Below, piece after piece: positions 52,711 to 62,097 of a DNA stretch of 64,000 nucleotides. Location of the stretch: positions 37,252 through 101,251 of the forward strand of contig CAYXHZ010000005.1 of assembly GCA_964465065.1 (NCBI GenBank). Reading direction: 5' to 3'. Every line of letters starts with the position of its first letter. Position 1 is the stretch's first letter. Under the pieces are notes generated by a model, which was given only the letters and a program-made list of their open reading frames with translations, did no database searches and had not been told where the DNA came from. This DNA comes from CAYMND01 sp964465065. Its GTDB lineage: Bacteria > Acidobacteriota > Aminicenantia > UBA2199. A program made the position numbers and the translations under genes.

Positions 52711-55700
52711 TTAATTGAACGAGTAGCGGATACCGAGCTGCGCCTGCCAGCGGGAAGCCAGGTTGCTGACGGAGAAGCGGTACAGCTTGTCGCCGGTGGG
52801 GGCGGAAAAGTAGATCTTTTCCTTGCCGGTAGCGGAGTCGATGCCCTTGTAGGTCCAGGGGGTCATGTTCTGGTTGCTGACGTAGTACAGTTTGCCCCAG
52901 TCCTTGTCGAGCAGGTTGAGTAGGTTGACCACATCCAGGGTGATCTGCAGACGGTTGTCCTTGAGACCGGGGATGGGGATGTCCTGGGCGATGCGCAGGT
53001 CCAGACCATGGTTCCACGGCTCGCGGCTGGCGTTGCGGCCGATGATGGTGCCGCGGGCGTCCTGCAGGGCCGGGTCGCCGGCGAGGAAGGCTTCCATGGC
53101 GGCCCAGGCGGCGGCCTGATCGGCCAGCGCCACACCGGAGGAGTTGGTGAAGATGACATCGCCGGCGCCGCTCGGCACGTAGACCAGGTCGTTGCCGCTC
53201 TGATAGTCGCCGTTGGCGTCGCTGTAGTTGTAGGTGGTCGAGTAGGGGCGACCTGAACGGCCGCTGTAGAACAGGCCGACGGTGGTCGGGGCCTTCTTGA
53301 TGAAATCGAAGGTGAGGGACAGGGCGGCGCCGATGCGGTGCCGGACATCGTAGTTGGACCAGGTGAGTTCGGGGTCGTTGGGGTTGTTGGCGATCGGGTT
53401 GTAGCCGAAGTTGGAGGCGGCCTGCGAGGAGGTGCCGGAGTTGATGTCCTTGGCCTGGCCGTAGGAATAGGTCAGGTTGGCCCAGGAGCTCTTGCCGAAG
53501 TTCTTCTGCAGCTGGGCGGAGACGCTGTACTGGTAGCCCTTGGTGGTGTTGGTCAGGTAGATGACGTCGTTGAACGAAGTCGACACGTTGCGGGAGTACA
53601 GGACGCGGCCGCCGTAACCGGTCTTGCCGGTGGCCTGCAGGTTCAGGTTTTGGTAGTGGATTTCGTTGAGGTTCTTGGAGTAGATGAATTCCACGGTGCC
53701 GATGATGCCCAGGGGCAGCTCGTGATCGACGGCGATGTTGGTGCGCAACACCTGCGGGTAGACGAAGTTCTCGTCGATGATGTCGACTTCGCTGATGCCG
53801 GATTTCAGGCCGGGGCCGGAAATGGGCTGATTGTAGGGGTCGGGGACGAACGCGAAGGTCGGCGATTTCAGGTCGTAACGGGTGAATTCCATACCGGTGT
53901 TGGAAAACTGGTTGGAGATCCAGACATAGGGGGTGCGGCCGGAGAAGATGCCGATGCCGCCGCGGACCTGGGTGGTCTTGTCGTTGTTGACGTCCCAGTT
54001 GAAGCCGATGCGGGGTGAGAACATGATGTTGCCGGAGGCGGTCTGGTCGGTCTTGATGCCGTAAATCTCTTCAACGAGAGGGTTGGCGGTGGGGGTGTCG
54101 CCGATCAGCGGCATATCGGCGCGCACGCCGATGGTCAGGGTCAGGTTGGGCAGTACGGCCCAGTTGTCGCCGACGTAGGCGCCCAGCTGGACGACGCCGA
54201 ACTCGGCCCACCACTTCTCGCTGGGATTGGCGGTGATGAAGTCGTGGTAGTAACGGGAAGCGATGCCTTGTTCGAAGAGGTCCAGACTGTTGAATTCCCA
54301 GTAACCGTAGTAGTTGCGGATGTAGAGGTTTTTAAACTTGAAGATTTCGTTGTGGGTACCGATGGTGAAGGTGTGCTTGCCCTTGTACCAGGTCAGGTTG
54401 TCGGTGATCTCGATGATGTCCTGGTTCAGGCCGTTGGCGCCGGAATACTGTTCGGTACCGGCCGTCAGCCGGTAGCCGCCGGAAATGGACACGTTCACCT
54501 GCGGGAAAATGATGTCTTCGGTGGAGCGCTTGTCGCGGATGGTGGTGTAGTTGAGGGTCAGCTCGTTGAACAGGTTCTTGCCCAGGTCGCTGCTGAGCTG
54601 CAGGACCGTGGAGTTGGTGGTGTTGTCCAGGGTGTAGAACACGTCGGCGAAGGGGAAGACGGTGCTGGAGGCCTTGGACGGATTGTTGATCTGCGAACCG
54701 GTGACGAAGTTGTGACGCAGGGTCAGGCGGTGTTTGTCGCTGATATTGTAGTCCATACGGGCGAAGATCTTCTGGTTGTCGGAATCGAAGGCCTGGTAGC
54801 CTTCGCTGTAACCGCCGGGATCGTAGCCGTACTTGTTTTTCAGGATGCTGATGAAGCGGTCGGCGTCCGCCTTGTTGACGTTGTTGCCACCGAAGTCGTT
54901 GGCGTTGCCGCTGTCGTCGATGACGTAGGTGGTCGGACTGGTCCGGTCACCCATTTCGGCGCTGACGAAGAAGAACAGCTTGTCCTTGACGACGGGACCG
55001 CCCAGGCGGAAGCCGAACTGCTTTTCGCTGAATTCGCCGTAGGGGGTGTCCTCGGAACCATCGCCGACCAGGCTGTCGTTGCGGCCGAAGTAGTAGGCCG
55101 AGCCGGAAAAGGTGTTGGTGCCGCTGCGGGTGATGGCGTTCAGGCTGCTGCCGGTGAAGCCGCCCTGACGGACGTCGTAGGGGGCGATAACCAGCTGGAA
55201 TTCCTGCACGGCATCCAGGGAGATGGGGGTGGACAGGCCGGGGGTGCCGCTGCCGGACAGACCGAACAAGTCGTTGTTGACGGCGCCGTCGATCTGGATG
55301 TTGTTGTAGCGGTTGCTTTTGCCGGCGGCCGAGAAGGCGCCGCTGCCGCGGGAATCGACCTGGGGGGCCAGACGGGCGAAATCATCGAAGGAGCGGCCGA
55401 TCGAGGGCATGCTTTCGATGATGCTGGTGGAAACGTTCTGAGCCGCGCCGGTGCGTCCTTCCGATATGATCGGATTGGCGCCGGTGACGGTAACCTCTTC
55501 GACGATGGTCTCCATCGACAGGACAAACTTCAGGTTGCGGTCTTCACCCAGTTTCAGGGTGAGACCGGTCATTTCCTGGGGTTTGTAGGGATCCAGGGTG
55601 ATCTTGACCGTGTAGGGACCGCCTACTCGGACGGAAGGAATGTTGTAACGGCCATCGACGCGGGTGAAAGCCGTATAAACGGTTCCGGTAGGGGTGTGCA

Positions 55701-55851
55701 GGGCGGTGACGGTGGCGCCGCCGATCGGGTTGCCCTCGCTGTCGACAACGAGGCCGTTGAAGGCGGCACTGGTGTTACCCTGAGCCATAATCAGCCCGGG
55801 TAGGATGAAGCTGAACAGAATGACTGTTAAAAACATTCTTTTCATGAACAT
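52711..55851 (-). CDS. Oar-like TonB-dependent outer-membrane receptor with carboxypeptidase-regulatory-like domain
   Basis: This 1046-residue protein has a signal peptide (FLTVILFSFILPGLIMAQG), an N-terminal carboxypeptidase-regulatory-like domain (about 27-110: NGLVVDSEGNPIGGATVTAL), then a plug (about 115-240) and a 22-strand type barrel ending in an aromatic-rich LGIRYSFN. It imports or moves a large substrate energised by TonB. AGGAGT precedes ATG 55851. No TonB, ExbB or partner lipoprotein is in the window. It sits between the two plus-strand nucleoside operons, so a nucleic-acid-derived substrate is possible; similar receptors often take glycans or peptides. Confidence 0.9.
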   Translation of the reverse strand: MFMKRMFLTVILFSFILPGLIMAQGNTSAAFNGLVVDSEGNPIGGATVTALHTPTGTVYTAFTRVDGRYNIPSVRVGGPYTVKITLDPYKPQEMTGLTLKLGEDRNLKFVLSMETIVEEVTVTGANPIISEGRTGAAQNVSTSIIESMPSIGRSFDDFARLAPQVDSRGSGAFSAAGKSNRYNNIQIDGAVNNDLFGLSGSGTPGLSTPISLDAVQEFQLVIAPYDVRQGGFTGSSLNAITRSGTNTFSGSAYYFGRNDSLVGDGSEDTPYGEFSEKQFGFRLGGPVVKDKLFFFVSAEMGDRTSPTTYVIDDSGNANDFGGNNVNKADADRFISILKNKYGYDPGGYSEGYQAFDSDNQKIFARMDYNISDKHRLTLRHNFVTGSQINNPSKASSTVFPFADVFYTLDNTTNSTVLQLSSDLGKNLFNELTLNYTTIRDKRSTEDIIFPQVNVSISGGYRLTAGTEQYSGANGLNQDIIEITDNLTWYKGKHTFTIGTHNEIFKFKNLYIRNYYGYWEFNSLDLFEQGIASRYYHDFITANPSEKWWAEFGVVQLGAYVGDNWAVLPNLTLTIGVRADMPLIGDTPTANPLVEEIYGIKTDQTASGNIMFSPRIGFNWDVNNDKTTQVRGGIGIFSGRTPYVWISNQFSNTGMEFTRYDLKSPTFAFVPDPYNQPISGPGLKSGISEVDIIDENFVYPQVLRTNIAVDHELPLGIIGTVEFIYSKNLNEIHYQNLNLQATGKTGYGGRVLYSRNVSTSFNDVIYLTNTTKGYQYSVSAQLQKNFGKSSWANLTYSYGQAKDINSGTSSQAASNFGYNPIANNPNDPELTWSNYDVRHRIGAALSLTFDFIKKAPTTVGLFYSGRSGRPYSTTYNYSDANGDYQSGNDLVYVPSGAGDVIFTNSSGVALADQAAAWAAMEAFLAGDPALQDARGTIIGRNASREPWNHGLDLRIAQDIPIPGLKDNRLQITLDVVNLLNLLDKDWGKLYYVSNQNMTPWTYKGIDSATGKEKIYFSAPTGDKLYRFSVSNLASRWQAQLGIRYSFN

Positions 55852-55889
55852 ACCACTCCTTTTGTGAATTTGATTCTGATTCCAGCAAT

Positions 55890-55898
55890 ATTATAGCA
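55890..55898 (-). promoter_or_regulatory. extended -10 promoter of the TonB-receptor gene
   Basis: TGCTATAAT on the minus strand is a perfect extended -10 (TGnTATAAT) 38 bases upstream of ATG 55851. No clear -35 exists, as expected for this class. An A9T8 tract (55927-55943) lies about 30-45 bases further upstream and could bend DNA or act as an UP-like element. Confidence 0.65.
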
Positions 55899-56022
55899 AA
55901 TATGAAAAGATAAAAAATCAGCCGGTAAAAAAAAATTTTTTTTATGGTATTGATAAGCAAACTGCGAAAAAAGCGTTTTTTTTGACTAGTAAATCGAACA
56001 TATCTTGTGTTACGATAATACA

Positions 56023-56688
56023 ATGAAAAGAAAGCCGCTGATCATCGGCGTCGCCGGGGGAACCGCTTCCGGAAAGACTACCATCGCCAACGCCATCATG
56101 GAGAGCATCAATCATCCACAGATGGTCATGATCCAACATGACGCATACTATAAAGACGCCAGCGATCTGCCGCTGGCCGAACGGGCCAAGATCAATTTCG
56201 ATCATCCGGATTCTTTGGAAACCGATCTGATGGTCCACCACCTGCGCGAGCTGATTGCCGGAAGGTCCATCGAGATGCCGGTCTACGATTTTTCCACCCA
56301 TTCGCGGCTCAAAAAAGGTATCCTGAAAAAGCCGGCCAAGGTGATCATCATCGAAGGCATTCTGATCTTTTGCGAAAAGGCGTTGCGCGATCTCATGGAC
56401 GTCAAGATCTTCGTCGACACCGACAGCGATCTGCGCTTCATCCGCCGGCTAAAACGCGACATCCAGCAGCGGCAACGCAGCATGGAATCGGTCATCGACC
56501 AGTACCTGGGCACGGTCCGTCCCATGCACATCAGTTTCGTCGAACCCAGCCGCAAGTATGCCGATATCATCATCCCGGAGGGTCACAATCCGGTGTCCAC
56601 GGCCATGGTCGTGACCATGATCCGGCATCGTCTGCGCGGCGACCAGCATGAAGACAGCAAAAACATACAGGGCGTGAACCATGGCTGA
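56023..56688 (+). CDS. udk: uridine kinase
   Basis: The 221-residue kinase phosphorylates uridine and cytidine to UMP and CMP. P-loop GVAGGTASGKTT (10-21), QHDAYYKD, the NFDHPDSLET and VYDFSTHSR stretches and EGILIF are diagnostic. ATG 56023 has no visible Shine-Dalgarno site, so translation may be leaderless or weak. It shares the 12-base sequence ATATCTTGTGTT upstream (56000-56011) with nrdD. Its end overlaps the next gene by eight bases. Confidence 0.93.
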   Translation: MKRKPLIIGVAGGTASGKTTIANAIMESINHPQMVMIQHDAYYKDASDLPLAERAKINFDHPDSLETDLMVHHLRELIAGRSIEMPVYDFSTHSRLKKGILKKPAKVIIIEGILIFCEKALRDLMDVKIFVDTDSDLRFIRRLKRDIQQRQRSMESVIDQYLGTVRPMHISFVEPSRKYADIIIPEGHNPVSTAMVVTMIRHRLRGDQHEDSKNIQGVNHG

Positions 56689-57247
56689 AAAGCAGTACAT
56701 CAAGTCTCAGGAATTGCTGGACGACTCGTTTCGGCTCGGTCTGCAGGTCATCCGGAGCGGATTCCGACCCGATTTCATCGTCGGTGTCTGGCGCGGCGGC
56801 ACGCCGGTGGGCATCGCCGTGCAGGAATTGCTGGAATACAATGGTATCGCCAGCGATCACATCGCCATTCGCACTTCTTCCTACGAGGGGATCGAAAAGC
56901 GCGGCAAGCACATCCAGGTCCACGGCTTGAATTACATCATCAAGAACGCCGACGCCCCGCATTGCCTGCTGATCGTCGACGACGTGTACGACACCGGGCT
57001 GAGCATCAAGGCCATCATCGATTCCATCGTCGAACATTCGCGCCGCAACACCCCACACGATATCCGCGTGGCCACCGTATACTTCAAGCCGGGCAACAAC
57101 CGCACCGAGCGCCGCCCGGATTATTTCATCCATGAAACCGATAAATGGCTGGTTTTTCCTCATGAGCTCAAAGGTCTCAGCCCGGAGGAAATCGCCGGCA
57201 ACAAACCGGAAATTTTCAAGATCATTCAAGAGAGCAAACCAAGATGA
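56681..57247 (+). CDS. purine phosphoribosyltransferase (hypoxanthine/xanthine type)
   Basis: The 188-residue PRTase carries the PRPP-binding motif LLIVDDVYDTGLS (about 101-113) and an N-terminal FIVGVWRGGTPVG loop. It should convert hypoxanthine, guanine or xanthine with PRPP into the nucleotide. The C-terminal WLVFPHEL resembles gpt/xpt-like members, so xanthine is as likely as hypoxanthine. The operon udk-PRT-add-nupC fits salvage of imported purines. Confidence 0.85.
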   Translation: MAEKQYIKSQELLDDSFRLGLQVIRSGFRPDFIVGVWRGGTPVGIAVQELLEYNGIASDHIAIRTSSYEGIEKRGKHIQVHGLNYIIKNADAPHCLLIVDDVYDTGLSIKAIIDSIVEHSRRNTPHDIRVATVYFKPGNNRTERRPDYFIHETDKWLVFPHELKGLSPEEIAGNKPEIFKIIQESKPR

Positions 57248-58452
57248 ATATAAGTAAAGAATTTGTCGAAAAGATACCCAAGACCGATCTCCATCTGCAC
57301 CTGGACGGTTCGCTGCGCCTGCCGACCCTGATCGAGCTGGCCAAAGAGCACGGCGTCCAGCTGCCGGCCTACGACGAGGAAGGTCTGCACCGTCTGGTCT
57401 TCAAGAGCAAGTACGCCAGCCTGCCCGACTACCTGAAAGGCTTTCTGTACACCGGGGCGGTCATGCAGACCCCGCAGGCCCTGGAACGGGTGGGTTACGA
57501 GCTGGCCCAGGACAATCAGAACGAAGGCGTGCGCTACATCGAGGTACGTTTCGCCCCGCAGCTGCACCAGAACGAAACCATGAACTGCATCGATGTCATG
57601 GCCGCCCTTAACCGCGGCCTGGCCCGGGCCAAGGACGAATTCAACGCCCGTGACCCGGTGCAGAAAGGGGAAGAACCTCCTTTCGAATACGGTATCATCG
57701 CCTGCGCCATGCGCATGTTCGATTACGGCTTTTCCCGCTATTTCGACACCCTGCTCGACGTTCACGCCAATTCCGAGCGCAAGTGGATCTTTTCACTGGC
57801 CTCGCAGGAGCTGGTCCGGGCGGCGGTGGAAGCCAGAACCAGGTTGAATCTGCCCATCGTCGGCTTCGATCTGGCCGGCGCCGAGGCCGGGTATCCGGCC
57901 GAAGACCATGCCCAGGCCTACGCTCTGGCCCACAAGAATTTCTTGAAGAAAACCGTACACGCCGGTGAAGCGTATGGCCCGGAGAGCATCTTCCAGGCCA
58001 TCACCGATCTGCACGCCGACCGCCTGGGCCATGCTTTCTACCTCTTCGACGCGGACATGATCAAAAACCAGGAGATCAAGGACAAACAGGCTTACATCGA
58101 CAACCTGGTGCAATTCATCGCCGACCGGCGTATCACCATCGAGGTTTGTCTGACCTCCAACATGCAGACCAATCCGGCCCTGCGGGAACTGTCCCAGCAT
58201 TCGTTCCGGCTCATGCGTCAGGCCAAGCTGTCGGCTACATTCTGCACCGACAACCGCACCGTGTCGCAGACCACCGTGGTCGACGAGATCCTCAAAGCGG
58301 TTCAGACTTTCGGCATCACGCCGCACGAACTGCGGAATTTCGTCATCTACGGTTTCAAACGGAGCTTTTTCCCCGGCACCTACATCCGCAAACGGGAATA
58401 CGTCCACCAGATCATCGATTACTACGAGAAGATCGAAAAACAATATTCTTGA
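57244..58452 (+). CDS. add: adenosine deaminase family enzyme
   Basis: The 402-residue zinc enzyme converts adenosine to inosine. Motifs are KTDLHLHLDGSLR (zinc histidines), FDLAGAEAGYP, HAGEAYGPESI, RLGHAF and the late FCTDNRTVS, where family members usually have STDDP-like sequence; the catalytic aspartate is kept. It overlaps the PRTase by ATGA. Its product inosine can be cleaved by the purine phosphorylase at 51584. A 6-aminodeoxyfutalosine or adenine-type deaminase is a less likely alternative. Confidence 0.88.
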   Translation: MNISKEFVEKIPKTDLHLHLDGSLRLPTLIELAKEHGVQLPAYDEEGLHRLVFKSKYASLPDYLKGFLYTGAVMQTPQALERVGYELAQDNQNEGVRYIEVRFAPQLHQNETMNCIDVMAALNRGLARAKDEFNARDPVQKGEEPPFEYGIIACAMRMFDYGFSRYFDTLLDVHANSERKWIFSLASQELVRAAVEARTRLNLPIVGFDLAGAEAGYPAEDHAQAYALAHKNFLKKTVHAGEAYGPESIFQAITDLHADRLGHAFYLFDADMIKNQEIKDKQAYIDNLVQFIADRRITIEVCLTSNMQTNPALRELSQHSFRLMRQAKLSATFCTDNRTVSQTTVVDEILKAVQTFGITPHELRNFVIYGFKRSFFPGTYIRKREYVHQIIDYYEKIEKQYS

Positions 58453-58487
58453 TTGAGACCGACAGTAAAAATTAGGGTAGGTGCACG

Positions 58488-59837
58488 ATGAACATGATGT
58501 CGCTGCTTCGTGGTGTATTGGGCATATGCCTGATTCTGGGTATCGCCGTTCTGTTTTCCAACAACCGCCGTCGCATCAGCTGGCGTCTGGTCGGCATGGG
58601 AGTACTCATCCAGCTGGTTTTCGCCGTGTTCATCATCTACAGCGAGACCCTGAGTTCCTGGTTTTCTCCCCTCGGCTGGCCCAAGGCCGTCATATCCTGG
58701 CTGGGCGGGGCGGTAGTCAGTCTGCTCAATTTCACCAACGAGGGCGCTTCGTTCGTTTTCGGCCGCCTGGCCAGCAATTCCGGCAGCGACAGCCTGGGGG
58801 TTTTCTTCGCCTTTCAGGTACTGCCGACCATCGTATTCGTAGCCACACTGACCTCGGTCCTGTACTACCTGGGCATCCTGCAGAAAGTGGTTAAAGGCAT
58901 GGCCTGGCTGATGGCCAAACTGCTGGGTACCAGCGGCGCCGAATCCCTGTCCAACACGGCCAACATCTTCGTCGGCCAGACCGAAGCTCCGCTGCTGATC
59001 AAACCGTACATCGGTTCGATGACCAATTCCGAGATTCTGACCATCATGATCGGCGGCATGGCCACCATCGCCGGCGGAGTCATGGCCGCCTACATCCAGA
59101 TGCTCGGTCAGGCCATGGCCGAGGTCAACAACATCCCGCTCAACGAGGCGCAACTGAAATTCGCCGTGCAACTCCTGGCCGCCAGCGTCATGGCCGCACC
59201 GGCTTCGCTGGTCATCGCCAAGGTTCTCTACCCGGAAACCGGCGAGCCCGTCACCAGGGGGACGGTAAGCCTAAAAGTCGAGAAGAACGCCTCCAACGTC
59301 ATCGAGGCGGCGGCCACCGGTGCCGGGGACGGCATGCAGCTGGCCCTCAACGTCGGCGCCATGCTGATCGCCTTCATCGCCGGCATCGCCCTGATCAACT
59401 ACCTGTTCACCGGTCTGGGCGATCTGCTCGGCGTCAACGCCTACCTCAAAGCCAACTTCGGTCAGCCTTTGTCTCTGCAGCTCATCTTCGGGGTGATTCT
59501 GCGCTATCTGGCCATCGGCATCGGGGTTCCGGCCAGCGACGCATTCCACTTCGGCAGCCTGATCGGGACCAAGGTGGTGCTCAACGAATTCGTGGCCTAC
59601 ATCGATATGGTCGGTCTGATCAAGCAGGGCCTGCTCAGTTCCAAGGGCATCACCATGGCCACCTACGCCCTGTGCGGTTTCGCCAACTTTTCTTCGATCG
59701 CCATCCAGATCGGCGGCATATCGCCCATGGCTCCGCACCGCAAGAAGGACATATCCGCCCTGGGTCTCAAGGCGGTACTGGGCGGAGTTCTGGCCACGCT
59801 GATGACGGCCACCTTGGCGGGAATTCTGCTGGGGTAA
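58488..59837 (+). CDS. nupC: NupC-type concentrative nucleoside transporter
   Basis: The 449-residue membrane protein has the CNT layout: an N-terminal three-helix part, a gate domain and core motifs GQTEAPLLIKPY, TIAGGVMAAYI, SVMAAPASLVIAK, and a C-terminal GFANFSSIAIQIGGI. Such carriers use proton or sodium gradients to bring nucleosides across the inner membrane. GGTAGGTG lies before ATG 58488. The gene is 36 bases after add, completing a salvage operon. Its end faces the minus-strand phosphorylase at a 21-base distance. Confidence 0.93.
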   Translation: MNMMSLLRGVLGICLILGIAVLFSNNRRRISWRLVGMGVLIQLVFAVFIIYSETLSSWFSPLGWPKAVISWLGGAVVSLLNFTNEGASFVFGRLASNSGSDSLGVFFAFQVLPTIVFVATLTSVLYYLGILQKVVKGMAWLMAKLLGTSGAESLSNTANIFVGQTEAPLLIKPYIGSMTNSEILTIMIGGMATIAGGVMAAYIQMLGQAMAEVNNIPLNEAQLKFAVQLLAASVMAAPASLVIAKVLYPETGEPVTRGTVSLKVEKNASNVIEAAATGAGDGMQLALNVGAMLIAFIAGIALINYLFTGLGDLLGVNAYLKANFGQPLSLQLIFGVILRYLAIGIGVPASDAFHFGSLIGTKVVLNEFVAYIDMVGLIKQGLLSSKGITMATYALCGFANFSSIAIQIGGISPMAPHRKKDISALGLKAVLGGVLATLMTATLAGILLG

Positions 59838-59858
59838 CGGGTCTGCCGGCCTGATCCT

Positions 59859-61193
59859 TCAATAAGACCAGGGCTTCACGCCATCCTTGTCGACCCGGTG
59901 CAGGACCAGTTCCGGACGGACGACAGTCTGGGGAACGATGGCGATCGCCTGCTGCAGTCGTGCCAGTACCGAGGCTGTCTGCTGGCTGCGGTCGCTGTGG
60001 ATGGTGACGATTTTCTGGCCTTTTTCAACCCGATCGCCGACATTGGCGTGAAAGATGAAGCCGGCCCCGTAGTCGACGGCATCCTCTTTCCTGCGTCGGC
60101 CGGCGCCGGTGTCGATGGCCGCCATACCGACCGTGAAGGAATCGATGGCCGAGATGTATCCGGAAACCGGAGCGAGCCAGTCCGTTTGCTGCCGACAGCT
60201 AGGGAAGAGGCGATAATCGTCGCAGACCCGGGCGTCGCCGTTCTGGGCGGTGATGAAACGGGAGAAGACATCCAGGACCCGGCCGGAGGCGATGGCCTCG
60301 TCGAACATCCTGACGGCCAGAGGGTACGGTATGTCGATACCGGCAGCCTGCAGCATGCACCAGCCCAGGGCGTAGCTGACCGCCATGATGTCCCGGGGTC
60401 CCCGGCCCTTGAGGCATTCGATGGATTCGATCATTTCCAGGCTGTTGCCCACCGCCCGACCCAGGGGCTGGTCCATGTTGCTGATGATGCCGATGGTCCG
60501 GCGGCCGGTCTTTTCACCGATGGCCACCATGGTTTGACACAGGCGCAGGGCATCCGCCTCGTCCTTCATGAAGGCGCCGCTGCCGGTCTTGACGTCCAGA
60601 ACGATGCCGTCCGAACCCAGGGCCAGCTTCTTGCTCATGATCGACGAGGCGATCAGCGGGATGCAGCTGACCGTGGCCGTGGCGTCGCGCAGGGCGTAGA
60701 TTTTCTTGTCGGCCGGGACGATGTTGTCGGTCTGACCGCAGATGACCATGCCGGTTTCGGTCAGCACGGAACGGAATTGTTCCAGTCCGAGGAAGACGTT
60801 CATGCCTGGAATGGCTTCCAGTTTGTCCAGGGTGCCGCCGGTATGCCCCAGGCCGCGGCCGGACAGCATGGGCACGCGGACACCGCAGGCGGCCAGCAGG
60901 GGGGCGACGATGAAACTGATCTTGTCGCCGACACCGCCGGTGCTGTGTTTGTCGATTTTTTTGCCAGGTACGGTATCGAGGGGTATGCTGTCGCCGGAGG
61001 CCAGCATGATTTCGGTCAGATCGGCCAGTTCCCGTTCGCTGAGACCGCGGATGAAGATGGCCATCAGCCAGGCCGATACCTGGTAGTCGGGGATTTCTCC
61101 GCTGACGTAGCCGCCGATCACCTGGGCGATTTCCGAGCGTTCCAACTCCAATCCATCGCGTTTTTTGGAAATGATTTCATACATGTTGGTCAT
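59859..61193 (-). CDS. pdp: pyrimidine-nucleoside (thymidine) phosphorylase
   Basis: The 444-residue enzyme cleaves thymidine, uridine and deoxyuridine to base and (deoxy)ribose-1-phosphate. KHSTGGVGDKIS (phosphate site), GRGLGHTGGTLDKLEAIPG, KKLALGSDGIVLDVKTGSGAFM are diagnostic for NP-II family members. ATG 61193 has GAGG eight bases upstream; ATG 61184 is alternative. It is downstream of the cytidine deaminase on the same strand (27 bases), forming a cdd-pdp operon. Confidence 0.93.
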   Translation of the reverse strand: MTNMYEIISKKRDGLELERSEIAQVIGGYVSGEIPDYQVSAWLMAIFIRGLSERELADLTEIMLASGDSIPLDTVPGKKIDKHSTGGVGDKISFIVAPLLAACGVRVPMLSGRGLGHTGGTLDKLEAIPGMNVFLGLEQFRSVLTETGMVICGQTDNIVPADKKIYALRDATATVSCIPLIASSIMSKKLALGSDGIVLDVKTGSGAFMKDEADALRLCQTMVAIGEKTGRRTIGIISNMDQPLGRAVGNSLEMIESIECLKGRGPRDIMAVSYALGWCMLQAAGIDIPYPLAVRMFDEAIASGRVLDVFSRFITAQNGDARVCDDYRLFPSCRQQTDWLAPVSGYISAIDSFTVGMAAIDTGAGRRRKEDAVDYGAGFIFHANVGDRVEKGQKIVTIHSDRSQQTASVLARLQQAIAIVPQTVVRPELVLHRVDKDGVKPWSY

Positions 61194-61220
61194 GGTGTTT
61201 CCTCGATCCCGGCTTTCGTT

Positions 61221-61616
61221 TCACTCTTTGAGGTGGAAAATGAACGGGACCAGCTCGGCGACGGTAGTGTCGCGGCTGTCCCCGTGGCGGTTGCACATGT
61301 GGACCGGCGTCGACGGCGCGGCGAATTCGGCGATGACCTGCCGGCAGGCGCCGCAGGGGGGCAGGAATTCTTCGCTTTCGCCGATGATCAGGATCTCGCT
61401 GATCTCCCGATCGCCGGCGCCGATCATGGCGAAAATGGCGTTGCGTTCCGCGCAGCTGGTCAGTCCGAAAGATGCGTTCTCCACATTGCAGCCGGTGAAT
61501 ATCCTGCCGGTGGAACTGATCAGGGCGGCGCCGACATGGAATTTCGAGTACGGTGCGTACGCCAGCTCGCGTGCCCGTCGGGCAGCCGTCAGCAATTCTT
61601 GTTTTCGGTCCGTCAT
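61221..61616 (-). CDS. cdd: cytidine deaminase
   Basis: This 131-residue tetrameric-type enzyme deaminates cytidine and deoxycytidine. The zinc site is SCAERNAI and PCGACRQ, with TGCNVENASFG before them. ATG 61616 has GGGAGGA. The product uridine goes to pdp, next on the strand, or to udk. Confidence 0.93.
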   Translation of the reverse strand: MTDRKQELLTAARRARELAYAPYSKFHVGAALISSTGRIFTGCNVENASFGLTSCAERNAIFAMIGAGDREISEILIIGESEEFLPPCGACRQVIAEFAAPSTPVHMCNRHGDSRDTTVAELVPFIFHLKE

Positions 61617-61669
61617 GTTCCTCCCGATACCTTCCGGATTGACCGGCTTGAGTTTCTTGGGAATTGTAG

Positions 61670-62011
61670 ATCAGCTACAAGGATAATGCAAATGACTGCA
61701 ATACTCTGCTGGTCCGGTTAATCGGCAGGGACGGCCAATCCCTGGACCTTAAGCACATCAGCACCCTGGTGAGCGATTATATCGCTCAGGCGGGTATCAA
61801 CAGGAAGGGTTCCTGTCACCTCTTCCGCCACACCATGGCCACCCTGATGCTCGAAGGCGGAGCCGATATCCGCTTCATCCAGCAGATGCTGGGCCACTCC
61901 CGCCTCGAATCCACCCAGATATACACCCAGGTGTCCATCAAGGCCCTGCAGGAAGTCCACGCCCGAACCCATCCGGGGGTGAGGATATCGGGAAAACCGA
62001 CTAGATCTTGA
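61670..62011 (+). pseudogene. tyrosine recombinase/integrase, C-terminal remnant
   Basis: The open frame from 61670 (after a TAG at 61667) to the stop at 62009-62011 encodes 113 residues of a XerC/D-like catalytic domain: GRDGQSLDLKHI..., then HLFRHTMATLMLEGG (HxxR), IQQMLGHS and the tyrosine in STQIYTQVS. The N-terminal core-binding domain and the first catalytic arginine are missing, and the region upstream belongs to cdd, so the gene was cut off. An ATG at 61769 could give an 80-residue product but it would be inactive. Confidence 0.85.
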
Positions 62012-62097
62012 AAAAATAAGCCTGATAGCAGACAATGGGATTGAACATAAAAGGGCCTGTGGCTCTATAGCTCGATGATTATCAAGATGGTTGGAAT

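Noticed and set aside
54244..55803. A 519-codon plus-strand frame within the TonB-receptor gene
   Set aside because: The translation is valine/glycine-rich and arises from codon bias of the receptor gene on the other strand.
59898..61721. A 607-codon plus-strand frame across pdp and cdd
   Set aside because: Both minus-strand genes are unambiguous enzymes with motifs and ribosome sites.
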